From Choristoneura fumiferana (lineage: Eukaryota; Arthropoda; Insecta; Lepidoptera; Tortricidae): a DNA stretch of 64,000 nt. Below, in pieces: positions 29,161 to 42,848 of this stretch. The notes below the pieces were generated by a model. That model made no database searches. It worked only from the letters and a program-made list of their open reading frames with translations, and was not told the DNA's origin. The stretch spans positions 2,208,224 to 2,272,223 of the forward strand of contig NC_133498.1 of NCBI RefSeq assembly GCF_025370935.1, read 5' to 3'. Made by a program: the position numbers and the translations under genes. Every line of letters starts with the position of its first letter. Position 1 is the first letter of the stretch.

Positions 29161-29420
29161 TAGGGCCCCATACACGGTAAGATTCGTCTGTACGATCCGT
29201 CGCTTCAGACCGTTCGAAACGACGAATCGATAGTTTATGTCAAGATCGTTAACGATTTACTTCATGGAAGACAATCTCGGAGATCGCAACAAAATCCCAT
29301 GCAATCATGAATATCGTAACGATGAATCGACAGTGTATGGCTCTTTACGATCAATCGTCACGATTTTCATCAGATCGATCGTACAGACGAATCGTACCGA
29401 ATCCATATGGGGCCCCATAG
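29161..29420. mobile_element. MITE with GGGGCCCCATA ends
   Basis: TAGGGCCCCATACACGGTAA and GATTCGTCTGTACGATC at the left pair with GATCGTACAGACGAATCGTA and TATGGGGCCCCATAG at the right, with an extra few bases in the right arm. Confidence 0.82.
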
Positions 29421-29554
29421 ACTATGTGTCTTCCCCACCTCTACAAGCTAAGCCACTGGCTGGAAAAAGAATCCTGGCGTGGGTTTCAATCCGGACACGC
29501 ACCTCAAAGTTTTTTTCATGCAAAATTGCATTAAAAATTAACCTTAAATAAACT

Positions 29555-29695
29555 TGCACAAATCTGCGAAGCAGTTCATGGTGTGCGTGAGGTTCTTATT
29601 ACGCAATGGGCCCGCGTGTGAACTGCGGCCCAAGCCCTCTCACTCTGAGAGGAAGCCTGTGCCCAGCGTGAGACGGGACGCTGGGATGATAATAA
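29555..29695 (+). mobile_element. SINE tail fragment (family of 21603)
   Basis: Contains GCGGCCCAAGCCCTCTCACT and CTGAGAGGAAGCCTGTGCCC. This is the 3' half of the SINE at 21603-21893, without the tRNA head. Confidence 0.7.
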
Positions 29696-29799
29696 ACAAA
29701 AACTGCGATTCGCGACACGGCAGATTTAGCTTTTTTTATAAACTAGGCGTTCTCAATGATATTTTACTATCAAGTATTCAAGCACTAAGTAAGTAGATT

Positions 29800-31169
29800 C
29801 TCGTCAGGTTACCAGGATTTGCTAACGTGTGGGATAGACAAGTTTAGAAAGCACGTTAGATAAGCGTTGTATCTAGAACAGCTATACGTAGTTCATTGTT
29901 TTAGTCTCCATTGTATTCAATCAATTAAGTTTGTATGGTTAGGACAGATACCGACCCATCTTTATAAAACGGGTGAAGTGGATTTAGTACAAATTTGTCT
30001 ATGATTATCCAGTTTTAGCAGAGGGCCTAAGCAAAACGTACGCAAAGTGGGGTCATTTTACAGCTACGACGTATAAAAATCAATATCTTCAAACTTAGCT
30101 TTAATTTTGCTGTAAGAGCTACCTTCATACCAAACAATACCTGTAGAATAATGAGGAAAACACAGTAAAAACGCTAAATATTTATCCTAAAACATAATGT
30201 ATGAATTTCGACCACCTGTGCACCTTCAACAGTCTTTGCCGCACTTACACACCCATTCATATTTAATCACACACGTCGTGTCTGGGGATCTGTTATTTCT
30301 AGATTACACGTTTGGTCCTTGACATCTGAGAGCAATGTAAATTAGCCTATATCTCCTGCGTACACAAATTAAGTCGAGAGTACAGTACATCAAGTTAAGG
30401 ATGAATTTGTATTCGATATTGTGGTCCATGAGCAACACCTGCTTAGCCTGACCTTGACTAAATACAGTCATTTGAGTCTTGATGAGATGTACTAAACTAC
30501 TGATATGTAGATATAGTGATAGTTACCATATTTTATAAGGAAAAGCATTTTGATATAGATAAGATTGTATGGAGGCAACATTATTGACCTGAATGCCGAC
30601 CAAGAGCTCATAGGTTATCTTCAATAGCGCTACAGTAACGTATATTGTCGGTAATGCTTCACCTAAACTGTGTCGGAAGGACATAAAAGCATCAACCGTT
30701 AGTCATAAATCTCATTTTAAAGCCAAATGGAGCCGTGTCGATACCCCACACAATGGTGTCGGGCCTTTTTCAATTCTCACAGCACATGTTGCGTTGTGAG
30801 CGTCACGATTCCATCGTAAATCAGACGGCTGTATTATATCGATTGCTATCTAAAAGCACGTATCGTACGTAAGGAAAACTGGGCTCATGTAATGGGATAA
30901 TAATCCACTAATATCGTAATGATAAAAGGTTTGCAGTTTGCGTGGAAGTAGCGCTTTTTTGGATGGTCCGGACGTGACGTTTGGAGCTTTTGCGATTGTG
31001 ATTCGGGAATTGATGTGTTCTTTCTCTGAGTAATAAAGTAAATTTGCAGTATATTGAGGGTAAATTAAGGGCTTTTCGAGGCCTGAGTAAATAGGCTGTT
31101 ATTAAACCGGTGATCTACACCTTCGGCCCCATCTACACTTACCACTAGGTGAGACAGAGGTCAATCGGT
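29800..31169. other. Non-coding, nothing recognised
   Basis: Mixed-composition sequence downstream of the signal-peptide exon without exon-like frames; plausibly intronic. Confidence 0.55.
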
Positions 31170-31440
31170 GGTCAAATTTAATTTAACAATAACCTAACCA
31201 ACAAAAAGTTGGAAAACTTTCGACTTTGTCACTTCAAAGTTCAATATGTTAAAAACGGCTGAACCGATTTTGATGAAACATGTCTAAGAACCATCTCTAG
31301 AAAACCTGCTTTCAAACAAAAAAAACCTCATTCAAATCGATCCACTCGTTTAAGAGCTACGGTGCCACATACAGACAGACACACAAGCAGACACATAGCG
31401 GTCAAACTTATAACACCCCTCTTTGCGTCGAGGGTTAGAA
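31170..31440 (-). repeat. Dispersed repeat, CCCCGACGCAAAAAGAGGG family
   Basis: AACCTAACCAACAAAAAGTT, GGCTGAACCGATTTTGATGA and TTTAAGAGCTACGGTGCCAC; reverse orientation relative to 2553-2790. Confidence 0.8.
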
Positions 31441-32696
31441 ACCGACCAAGTGTGAGTCGAACTCGCGCGCCGAGGGTTCCGTATAAATTTGTTGGTATCT
31501 ATTAGGTACGTATTTGCTCGTAAGCAAAATATACGCAGTGGGATCATTCTACATTGCTTGCTTACTAACACAGACAGACGGACCAACAATTTAAATTTTC
31601 AGACGATACAAAATTTCAAGCTTGCGAAGCAAGCAAGTAAGTTTTGCGAAGTGCGAATAAACGTTTCTATTCTATTCTATTCAAGGTTATAATAACTAAA
31701 AGCACCCTATAGAAGATGATTCTATAATAATACCTATTATGTGACCCTATGTGGGTTCTGTTGTTGCCAACTAGTACGGAACCTTAAAAAAAAAGAAAAA
31801 ACATGTTGCAATTATTATCACAGTCAACGACCCTGACGAAGATAGAGATAGAAGATAGGATAAGGGTCGTAATTAATGGTGAATGAAATGACTGAACCAA
31901 TTAAGAATAAAACATTTAGTAAGAATGGGTAGAAAAACTTGACTTACTCCGTCTATACTCATTAAAATTGTTAACAAATAAAATCACCCAGTGTTCGGTC
32001 AAATACGCCTCATATCAAGCCAGCCGACAGTCTTAACACGGCATATTACCAAACGAACATATAAATCTAGAAGCGCTTACGCAGTCATTCTCAGTAGCAT
32101 CAAATAGGCCAGTATTCTCATTTTACTATCATCCGACACGAACTCGAACTGTTTAGTACTGTATACTGCTGAATGCACATTTCTACATCGATTCCTCCTT
32201 CACTGCACTTACTTTGTAAAGGTGCAATCCACAGAATCTAAAGACATCTACCAAACTAAAAAGTGGTGCTAGTTACGGCGAACAAATCGACCTCCCGCAT
32301 TTAAGCAACCTTTTTTTGTTCATGTTTATGACCCAGCATGCATAAGGCATATAGAGGAAGAAATAATCTTCAGTCATGATCCGATTGGCCGGAGCACTCT
32401 AACCCCGCTGTAGTTGGCAAAATGCCCGGCCTCCCAAAAGCTGAATAAAGCCTACACTACAATCCGTTAGTGAACTTAGCGTCTGGGGAATCAAATGGAA
32501 AAATCGTTTTTGGACTGTCGTACAATTGCCGTGTTAGTTTTACTGGTGTTTAAAATGCTGCTCACACCTCATGATCTCTTTCGCGCTACGTGATATTGAG
32601 GACTTGCAATGCGCATATTTCTTTTTAAGAAGGCGGCATCGATTTCCTTTTTGTCTGGTTCATCTTACTGACAAACTTCATGAATAATTTGAATGC

Positions 32697-32860
32697 TGCT
32701 AATATTATAAATGCGAAAGTTTGTGAGTACATTGGATGTCTTTGTTACTCCTTCGCGCTAAAATGGCTGGACGAACTGGAATGGGATTTGGCATGTAACC
32801 AGCTTAACGTCTGAAATAACACGTAGGCTATTTTTTAACCGGAATACGGACGATATTTCT
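32697..32860 (+). repeat. Dispersed repeat, same family as 23560
   Basis: TAATATTATAAATGCGAAAG and ACACGTAGGCTATTTTTTAA; diverged. Confidence 0.6.
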
Positions 32861-35800
32861 ATTACCTTTATCATCAGTAGGTACTGTAGTAATTTAAGAG
32901 CGAACATTTGTTTTCTGGCTACGCCGTTTTATTTTATCTTCGTTTCTAATCGAAACTATTATTGTATCCCTCTCTTGTTGATCTTTAACATCCCGTGTTT
33001 TCCGTCCGGCTTTACCACACCATTACGTTATTCAATTACGTTTTTCTGCCCCTTGCTCAAGCTTGTAACAAAATAAAGCTTTTCCTCGCACATTTCCTTG
33101 AGTAACGTTGTTATAAAACAAAGAAACTGGTAGAAACAGCAGGCATTTTCTTCGTAAATGCCGGAATGGTGTAATATTGTCTTGATGCCAACTAACCAAA
33201 GCATAGTAGAGCGAAGACACATCATATCATGGTTATACCGAATTACTGCTAATTGTACCTGTTACTTTAGGCCCTGTTTACATTATTCCAATAAGCTTTA
33301 GTAGCATGACAGACACTGCGGTGCTCGGTGGATCTCGTGTAACTCTCTAGGATTGTGATTTGTGACCCCGCAATGTATCACTACTGAAATGATTTTACCG
33401 GATTATTGTATACAGGGTCTTTCGGCTTGAATTTGAGTTACACCTATTTGAAGTAACGTCTAATTTATCCACACACATTTGAACAGGAATTTATTTAAGA
33501 TTTTCAATAATAGGCACTAAGATTGCATTAATCGTAAGTGCAAAGCGACACGAATGTAAATAAATTAAATATCACGGGACAATTCACACAATTGACCTAG
33601 TAGTAAGCTTAGCAAATGTGTGTTATGGGTTAAGCAACGGTAAATAATATATGATAGATACATACTTAAAACATAGTAAGACCGAGAACAAACATCCGTA
33701 TTTTTATACAATATCTATCGGGAATCGAACCCGGGACCTCAAGCTTCGTAGTCAGGTTCTCTAACCATTAGCTGGTCGTCTGGTGGTTGTATCAATGCTC
33801 TGTCACCTTCTTTTGATGTGATTGTCATTTCCTTTGACTGTGGGCACTCGAAACACTAACAGCGTCGGCGGTGAGCCGGCTGGTAGATGAATATAGCGGT
33901 TGTCAAAAACATGTGTCGAATCTATTACGTAGTAAATACCTGTGCCTGTATCATACTGAAGAGTATTTTTGACCATTATATTTAACCACTTGTCTCTTCT
34001 AAACGAAGCTTCCCACACTCTGCTGTGCGGGGGACGGACGGTGGATAGTTTAGATTGTTATATCTCAAATACGATCTTAATGCTCATGCACGATGTCTGC
34101 GTGGGGACTATTGCCTATTCAGCTACTGACGAAAACGACTTGTGCTCAGCATTGAACGATATGGGTTCATGTTATTATAATTTATTGGCTTGCCGAGACA
34201 GAAAGCAGGAAGAAAGTTCATAGTGGGATGCAAATGATGATAGCGGACTTATTGTGGAAATGATAGAAAGTTATATTTATATGTAAATGCGTCTTTAACA
34301 AGCCAGCTACGTCTATGAAAACACGGTTTTTGAGAAATCTGATCATATTCATTTGAGAACACTAAGATGTTTATCAAATCTGTACTAATTCGATATCCGT
34401 GGTTTCTCTCGCGTGACCCACCAGGTCTAGCAGAGGTATTTGAAAAATTTAGGATTTTGCTGAATTCCCACGGCTATTCCCAAAAATTACGTTATGTTCT
34501 TCATTTACGTTGCATGAAAAACACCCGTGCTAAATTTCATGTTTCTAGACTTATTGGTGGTTTCAGGATTTTACACGCATACATCCCGATCCTGTGGGAA
34601 TATCAGAATAAAAAGAAGAGTAATTAGTAGAACTGAAAGAAATATCAACTTAGTTCTCTAGTAGCCACTAATAAACTAATTGCAAGCAGATCATACTTTA
34701 CTACTAATAGGACTAGTTCAATAGTGAAACTTCTTCCTCGTCTTGTCCCTGTTAGCAATCCAGTTCCCTAGAATTTAGGGCCTAAATGTCTAATACTCAA
34801 CCCGTATTCCAAGTTTTGGGATTAGCCGAAATGTTTTACTTAGTCCCAAAAGTTTACCACTGATCTAGCTATTCCACTGACTAGCTCAGACGTTTTCAAC
34901 TGGTGTGCCGCGATTGCCGCGAAGTGTATGCTTTTTCGGGTTTTGTACCTTAAGATGTCAATAAGACCCTATTAATATACATAATTATGGGTATACCTAT
35001 CTAGGGACTGCACGGAACCCTCTACGCTCCAGTCCGACTCGCACTTGGCTATTTTTACTGGTGTCCCGTGATACTTTGATGAACGAAAAGTGTGCCGTTA
35101 AAACCAAAAGGTTGAAAACGCCTGGACTGGTTGTTTGTCTCACCAATATCATAATTTTAAGTAAGACCGTTCGGATAAAACGTCTGAAATCTAAGTTATA
35201 AGTAAAAATCGTCCAATATCGAACTTTGGAACTATCTTTTAGTTGGTTTGGCTAGGACTGCCCTCTGGAATTACTAAAGGCAGCGTGATTCCGGATACCC
35301 TAGATTATTGGGCTGGGTTGGGCCGTTTGTATCGATTTGCAAAGTTTTAAATCCCGAGCATTAAAGGGTCTATGCGAGACAAATTCCAAGGTCCTGGTCA
35401 CGTGTTTAAGTTTTATACTGGCGCCATTTTGGTTGCAAAGTTTTCAGTGACAATGGGTGGTATGAATAAAGAAAATCATAAGCTTTTACTTGTCCTCAAT
35501 CAAATCGATATAAATTGTTATTAGCTTTCAACGATTCAATTTTAAATAATTTATTATGCATACCTTGGAAAATCTCTATAAACCTGTGTTTTCTGTACTG
35601 TTTCCTATATGTAGGTGTTCAGTAAATAGTCATTGTATTGTAATTGGAAGTACGGTTTAGTTGTTTTGAGTTGGAACGAACTTTGGACCAGCATTAGCTC
35701 AGTCCGTCGGTATGCGATGCACTAAAGCCTGTTTACTGCAGTATTGCGGATTGAACGGACTGGTTCCTTAATAAGATGCGGGCTGGTAATGTCGCGGCAC

Positions 35801-35922
35801 TTTCGCTGCGGCGCCAAGGTTTAAAAAAAAATAGGCGGAATCACCAATTAACTGGCTGGTTACTACGAGGAGACGTCCTTGCTATTAGTCCTTTAGGGGC
35901 TATGTGCCAATAACCTAACCTA
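32861..35922. other. Non-coding, apart from the SINE at 33557-33785
   Basis: The 84-codon frame at 33969-34223 shows no family features or splice support. The rest is repeat debris. Confidence 0.5.
33557..33785 (-). mobile_element. tRNA-derived SINE, second family, partly decayed
   Basis: GGGAATCGAACCCGGGACCT and AAGCTTCGTAGTCAGGTTCT at the head; body with AATTGACCTAG and ATCACGGGACAATTCACAC, as in 46608-46866. Confidence 0.85.
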
Positions 35923-36115
35923 ACCAAGAAAAAGTTGGAAACCCCCCGACTTTGCGACTGTTGTCACTTCAAGGTTCAATATCTCATAAACGGCTGAACC
36001 GATTTTGACAAAACATGTCTAAGAACCATCGCTAGAAAATCTGCATTCAAATCGGTCCGCCCGTTAAAGAGCTACGGTGCCACACACACAGACTCACATA
36101 GCGGTCAAACTTACT
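35923..36115 (-). repeat. Dispersed repeat, same family
   Basis: AACCTAACCTAACCAAGAAA, AAACGGCTGAACCGATTTTG and AAAGAGCTACGGTGCCACAC. The T/A-rich middle is partly deleted. Confidence 0.78.
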
Positions 36116-36647
36116 GAGAGAATGCCAAATAACTTTATTTTCATTTCATCGATATTCCAATGTCCCAACTCAAAGCAAAACGGAATTGTTGCGATCTTTG
36201 ACAAAAAAAAGAGAATGAAATGAGTCTTCGAACAAGAAACGAGTGTTCCATTTTATCATTATTGCGGAAACCTATGAGTCCTACTCACGCTTGATCAGTT
36301 TTTTCACATCCCTTTAGAACTGGTAGAAGGCTATCATACTAGTATACTATGATAGTACTATCATAATACATTTCAATCACAGTCTGCGTGCAGTTTGCGT
36401 GCAGTGCCGAGTGCAGTGGGACTACCATGTTTTAGCTCATAACGTCATCGTCAACATCATTATCATCAGTCGGAAGCAGGCCCCTCTTCCCGGGCACACT
36501 GGGCCCGCGATGCATTGGGCCCCCTTAGGTCTTACTCCATTACCAAACGATAACCAACAGCTACCCCACCCTCGCTTGAAAATGAATCTTACCTAACGAA
36601 TGCAGCATGTTGTACCCAGAGCCTCTAAGTAATAGGTGAAAGACGGC

Positions 36648-36774
36648 CCTGCAGGGCTACTACGAAACTCGAAGTTCGTATCTTACCGTCCCTCTCGCTC
36701 TCGTATTAAATAGTATAAGTGTCAGAGGGACCGCACGACACGAACTTCGAGCTTCGAGTTTCGTAGTAAACCTG
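36648..36774. mobile_element. Palindromic MITE, CGAAGTTCG family
   Basis: GGGCTACTACGAAACTCGAA and CTTCGAGTTTCGTAGTA form the arms. A second copy follows 165 bp downstream. Confidence 0.85.
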
Positions 36775-36939
36775 CTGGTCGGAAGGAGACGTCCTCTGTA
36801 GAACAAAGCCTTCCCATTACAATAACTTGCCACTTGCATCCGTCGGCTGCCCACAACTCGCGACGTCATCAGCACCTACTGGGAGGCCTGCCATGCCAAC
36901 GCCTCGCCTTCCGGTTCGCGGTCGCCTTTCCCCCCAACT

Positions 36940-37071
36940 GCGGGGCTACTACGAAACCCGCAAATCGAAGTTCGTGTTGTACCGTCCCGCTGACGCTTAT
37001 ATTGTTTAATACGAGAGTGAGAGGGACGGTACGATATGAACTTCGATTTTCGAATTCCGTAGTAGCCCTGC
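36940..37071. mobile_element. Palindromic MITE, CGAAGTTCG family
   Basis: GGGGCTACTACGAAACCCGC and TTCCGTAGTAGCCCTG ends, with GAGAGGGACGGTACGATATG inside. Confidence 0.85.
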
Positions 37072-37756
37072 TGTATCTGGCTGGCGATACGTTACGGAAA
37101 ATATCGTTATATTTCAATGTTTTCACCGTTAAAAGCGGGGCCCTACACTTTGATCCTTCCCCGTGGCACGCACCTATTTACGATCATCGGAAGTGGAGTT
37201 ATTTTAATTTCAGCAGTAAAAAGTCCATAAAGGCCGCGTTACGTTCGGGCGTTTCCGTAAGGGGCGCTATTACCCCAGAGATCCTTATGTATAATAATTA
37301 CGAATTAAATTAGGGATTATTATGATGGGTCAAAGCAAATTCAGTTAGATCCTGTAATATCTAATCTTTGGATTCACAGATCCTTTCTAGTTTAGGCACC
37401 AGTCTTTGATATACAAGTTGATGATATACGTTTCTGATGCTCGCGATCGCAATGAAGTGACAGTTTTTGTATGCGAAATCTGCCATTTGGCCACAAAAAC
37501 GTTAGGCAATACGGCCTCTATATCTCTTGGCTATACACCCCAAGTGTCGTACCATCTGGCCTTTAGATGAACTACCAATCTCGTTGAGCAAACGTACCTA
37601 CTGCTGATAAAAACAAATAATGTTTGAATATAAACTTTTTTTCTTAAGATACTTGTTTTTAGCTTATGGCACATTCATTGATTTTGGTAAAGAAACACTT
37701 CACGTCCTTTCCCAAACACGAATACAAACATAACATAAAACTTCCTCTTGGTCATG

Positions 37757-38033
37757 GCTTAAAATAAATAAATAAAATGTCATGGGACACTTGACCCCAA
37801 TTGACCTAGTCCCAAACTAAGCAAAGCTTGTATTGTACTATAGAGACTAGGCAACGGATAAAAATACTTATATAGATAAATACAATACTTAATTACATAT
37901 TAAACATCCAAGACCCGAGAGCAAACATTCGTTTTATTCATACAAATATCTGCCCCGGCCGGGAATCGAACCCGGAACCTCAAGCTCAAGCTTCGTAGTC
38001 AGGTTCTCTAACCACTTAGCTATCCGGTCGTCG
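37757..38033 (-). mobile_element. tRNA-derived SINE, second family
   Basis: B-box complement GGGAATCGAACCCGG at about 37960, A-box region TCTCTAACCACTTAGC, and the same body as 46608-46866. Short duplication (CAAGCT twice) inside the tRNA part. Confidence 0.88.
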
Positions 38034-40021
38034 CTTGGCTTAAATCATTTTTAATGTCCACGGAACCCTCTGTCCGAGAATCCGTCGCTTGACCACTTTA
38101 TTATACCAAATTACCAAGTTTTTTACGTATCATTTGCATTTTTCCGTACGGCGGTTATTCATAAAGGACGTTACGCCCATATCAGCACGAGCTTGCACTC
38201 AACAGATTTGCTTTCGCTTTATATTGCTCTCGAATTGCCCGAAAAACCCTATGTTATCTCTCTGGCATTATTTATGGCTAAGTATGGGGTGGGGAGTGGA
38301 CATAATCTGGCTTTTTAAACGTTTAGAACCTTTTTTTGTGTGAATATGGGACGTGCGTAGGCAGATTAACTTAAATTTTGCAAAATGTTTTGCTTGAATA
38401 TTCCAAAGGGTATCTATACCGCGATAATGTTGGAAACGAAATAAAACTTACAGTTATTGTATTAGGGAGAATTCAATTTTCTATTTCTTTTTAATGATGG
38501 TTTAATAGTATTTCCGAGGGGCACTTCTAATTTGTAATTGAACAGATTGAAACTTAAATAATTGTACCGACATAACCACGTATTTTGCACAACGAAAACA
38601 CCTTTTTGGATAGGAAATGGGGAACATTTTTTTAAAATAACATAATTAAGATTGGTTTTTTGGAATCTTTTTGTATTTTTTATTTCAATTCCAAATTTTT
38701 ACTTTTACGGTCATCCCGTAAAACCTAAATTGAGAATACAAACTGAAATACATATAATTATATTACTCGAAAATACCACTCTAAAGCGATAAAAAATTGT
38801 GTATTGTATTGATAACATTAATGAGAGATTGATTTCAATACAATTACTCTACTCTGATTATTAACACACTACTATTACTACTATTTTAACAAATTTGATT
38901 CTTAAATGGAATACCTTTATGAGAAGAGTTTTTTGAATTGATACAACTCGCCTACTTTCGATAACAAAGTTATCCACCTGCACTAAGCTAAATCACCCAT
39001 AGCTGGGAACCGGAGGCCAGAACAATAGTATTTGTGTTAAGTTCTAGATAACGCATTGTCTTCCACTGGCGTCGCATTCCATCGATGATAGCTTTATCGA
39101 TAGTTATGGTCACGTCACTATAAACGTCAAGTGACCTAATATAAGATTTTAATAAAATAATTGAAAACCTCAGACACCCTAAAAAAATATTTTTTTATTT
39201 TAAGTCAGTTGATTGAATTTATTTTTGAATACCTTCATTATTTAAAAAAATATTCATGTGTTTTGCTAAGTCCGTAATTCTACTTCATTTCTAACTCTAC
39301 ACCCATAATTTTTATTTGTCAGTTGTTCTTTGACGTTTTAAAAAGAAAATCACACATTGACAGCAAAACGGCCAGTATTAAATTATCGAAATAGTATGCA
39401 ACCTCGCTAAAATATTTAATTGGCGCCTGTTGCAGTCGTAACTTTGAGACTAGGGCGGGCACAATAAAAAGGGATTTAAAAACACAAACACAAACTAATT
39501 TAAAACATAGTGCAATCGATTCTACTCTCGATTCTGAGCAAACTGCTTTCTGGTTTTCAGTTATTTAATTAACACCTTGTGTAATGTCAATTTAAGTACA
39601 TACGGCTCGGATTCGACTAGATGCGCGAGTTGCGGCGCGGCGAGCGCTTTCCATTCTCTGTTCATAGCGCGGCTGAGTCGCTCGCATAATGACTTCCTGG
39701 CGGCGGCAGCACACGCTATCACGAGATAGAAAAAACAAAAACCTTTTTTTTTAATTTATTTATTTTAAAGCAAAATTTCAAAAAATATTACCGATCAAAC
39801 AGATAAAAAATTTAAATCTATTTTCTAGAAGACAATAATACCTAAGGCGTTAAATAAAATTAATGATTAGGCACCTATATCATGAACAGGGATGTTTGGA
39901 AATAATTCCGATCGAATAATTGGCGATCCTTTAATTCCAATAAATACTTGTGATGTTGTCATTAAATAATAGTACCTGGGCGAGGCTAAAACTGAGAAAA
40001 GACCACGCCAGATCGATTTCA
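38034..40021. other. Non-coding, nothing recognised
   Basis: AT-rich; a GC-rich patch at 39600-39720 has no supported frame. ATCGAT-rich palindromic scraps near 39080-39110. Confidence 0.5.
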
Positions 40022-40290
40022 TCATCAGCCTATATAGCAGTCCATGCTGGACATAGGCCTCCCCCAAAGCGCGCTTTGCGCCCTGTCCTCGGCTAGACGC
40101 ATCCAACTTCTACCAGCAGCCTTTCGCAGATCGTCACTCCACCTGGCCGGAGGGCGTCCTACACTACGTTTGCCAAGACGCGGTCTCCACTCAAGAACTC
40201 GTTTACTCCAGCGGTTGTCGGTTCTTCGACAGATATGACCAGCCCACTGCCACTTCAACTTGCTAATTATCTGAGGCACACTGAGTCGTG
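40022..40290 (-). mobile_element. RTE-type LINE 3' end
   Basis: On the minus strand, KLKWQWAGHICRRTDNRWSK then VLEWRPRLGKRSVGRPPARW and DDLRKAAGRSWMRLAEDR form the known C-terminus of lepidopteran RTE elements. The end carries GAT/ATC repeats. Confidence 0.85.
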
Positions 40291-40727
40291 AGCTATCTGA
40301 GTCGACAGATGACCTTAGTTCTGTGTCGGATAGATCGAGTTGTCATCCCCGAAATATATATATGTACAAGAATTGCTCGTTTAAAAGTATTAGATTGTAG
40401 ATATGTTAAAAAATTACATATTAAATTATATATCGTTTAGTTTCTTGCTGGTTTCTTCTCAGCAGAGGTTTTTCCAAACCGGTGAAGCTTATCTATCATT
40501 CGTAAGTGCTTGATTTAGCGTAAATAGCGCAGCGTGTATGAATGCGTGTGAGTATTTCCGGCGACACTGGTTACGGTACAAACCAGGACTTATTGACATT
40601 TCCTCTTGTATTTTCTTTGCCATACACGCAATTAACAGATTTTTTATTTAAAGTTTATTTTAATCAGTCGGATTTTTGATTAAGTTTTATTTACAAGCTT
40701 TTATTTAGTTTCATCTATCACCCATAC

Positions 40728-40835
40728 TAATATTATAAATGCGAAAGCGTGTGTGTTTGTATGTTTGTCCGTCTTTCAAGTCGAAACGGAGCGACGGATC
40801 GACATGATTTTTGGCATAGAGATAGTTTATGGGCC
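40728..40835 (+). repeat. Dispersed repeat, same family as 23560
   Basis: TACTAATATTATAAATGCGA and TTTTTGGCATAGAGATAGTT; truncated. Confidence 0.7.
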
Positions 40836-41697
40836 AGTTTTCTTGATATTAATAACGGCAACAGCTACGCTTGGAATATTCACATAATCTTTAGTTGTAT
40901 AATCACTTTAAGAATAAATAATAAAATTAATATATAAGGGGAGCTCCCATACAACAAACTTGTTTTTTTGCCAATGTCGTATAGATAATGATACGGAATC
41001 CTTCGTGCGCGAGTCCGAGTCGCATTTGTTAATTTACACCTTTTGATTAAAACGTGTACCTAAATAGATAATCTTCCCTCGACCTTTGACCTTAGCTCCG
41101 GCTCCAGGGCACAGGTATGATCTAGATTCTCGGCGGTCTCGTTAATATTAACACAGTCACAGAGCTCGCCTCAGAGTTTATTATTCATGTTCAATCTAGG
41201 CTGAGCTGTAACTGGAGCCCTGGGGCAGTGTCAATCACGTTTAACATTTTTTAGAAGCCTTTGTTTTAGTTCGTACGAGTATGTTGTTGTTTCTAAATTC
41301 GCAAACCATTTTCGATTGCTTCCAGTGGCTTTTTTCGCATTCACATTTATCTGTCGTGTTGTGTTGCTCCACGTTGCTCTCTGTCTCTCTCTATATATAG
41401 CTTGTGATGCGACACAACACAAGCCGTCACAACACTGCATCAGATAAATGTGAACGCAACCATATCAAATGTATGAAACCTACCGTGCTGATGCGTCACG
41501 ACACAACTCGAATAATAGAGTAACCTGTCTGGTGGAAACGCAGCTTATATATTGACAAGCTTGTGCGTGATACTTGGTAGAACCCTATCGCAATAAGCAT
41601 TTGCCGCACTTGTCAAAAAATACTTGATAGGGCAGCAGAGGCTCCCTGCGAAAGGTTTCTATAAACTCTGTGGTCTTGGGGGGAGGGGCACTTATGG

Positions 41698-41909
41698 TAG
41701 GACCACATACATCGCGATAAAACTTCGTCTTCGGCCTACGGCATTGTGCATGGCCACATTGCAGACAAAGAAATATCAATCGATAAAGAAACCCTTTGAT
41801 GTGCGCGAGTTTACTGACAGTGGGGCGAAGTGTGCCGAAGTAGTCGCGAATATTCGGCTACACATCGCGATTAAGCGAATGTTCGCGTTATCGCGATGTG
41901 TGTGGCCCT
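41698..41909. mobile_element. MITE with TAGGaCCACA ends
   Basis: TAGGACCACATACATCGCGA pairs with TCGCGATGTGTGTGGCCCTA with few mismatches. AATATTCGGCTACACATCGC near the right end repeats the terminal motif. Confidence 0.78.
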
Positions 41910-42124
41910 AGCATTACTGGTTCCGTAGCTAGCAGGTAGCCTCAGCGTCGCTCCTACCCACAAATGCGTAAACAATTTATTCTCCAGTTATTATTGGGTG
42001 CGGACGTGCCCTGTATCTCGACTAGTGGGGTTCCGTACGTTGGAAAAATAATGCTTGCAGTGCATTCTTATTGCTAAGCTGTTTATTGCTTGGGTGTCCT
42101 TGTGGTTAAGTTGTGGTCAGCGAT

Positions 42125-42848
42125 CAGGGTTGGCATTTTTAAATCATGATTTAAATCACGATTTAAATCAAATGATTTTTTAAATAAAAATCAATGATTT
42201 AATCAATTCTCTTTATATTGTCATAAATGTTGGTTAAAAATCAATCAATGTAACTGTCATCGTTATTCATTATTATAGTACCAAAAAAAAACAGTTTTCC
42301 AACAGCAACAGCAATAACAAGTTCAATGAAAACTGAAACTGAACGGAACGATCGAAAGCTTGTTTGGATGAATGAGATATTTTAGGGGAATTTCCCGCGC
42401 GCCGCTTACTAAACACCGCGCGGGGAATTCCCTTTTTCTCAGAGCGCGTTCCGTTTTACGCAAAACTTTTGTTAAAACTATGACAACTGAAAGAATAAAA
42501 AATAAAACTGATTTTATTAGGATTTTTTCAATAAATCGCGATTTATACGATTATATTAAATGATATTGTAACGGATCTCACGTCTTAAACCGAGTTTAGC
42601 TCGACATGTTTCGGGCTATTTCGTAGCCCTTCTTCTCAGGAGCACGCGACTCGGCGGCTGCCGCAACACGCACACAACAAAGCTCCTGAGAAGAAGGGCT
42701 ACGAAATAGCCCGAAACATGTCGAGCTAAACTCGGATTAATACGTGAGTGATCCGTTACAATATCATTTAATATGAGTGAGTCTCACGGTAGTTTCATGT
42801 TCAATATTTATACGTTTTTTTTTTTAAACATAATTTTTTCCAACCCTG
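42125..42848. mobile_element. hAT-type element with a nested foldback insertion
   Basis: Begins CAGGGTTGGCATTTTTAAAT and ends TTTTTTCCAACCCTG. Flanks TCAGCGAT (42117-42124) and TCAGTGAT (42849-42856) match at 7 of 8 bases. Inner sequence is rich in GATTTAAATC. The 42553-42774 foldback lies inside. Confidence 0.82.
42553..42774. mobile_element. Foldback element, long near-perfect palindrome
   Basis: Outer arms ATATTAAATGATATTGTAAC and GTTACAATATCATTTAATAT pair. The inner arms are a perfect stretch of about 54 bp containing CATGTTTCGGGCTATTTCGT. The central loop is about 45 bases of GC-rich sequence. Confidence 0.92.

Noticed and set aside
33969..34223. 84-codon frame as a gene
   Set aside because: No recognisable domain, no splice context and AT-rich codon use unlike the MED16 exons.
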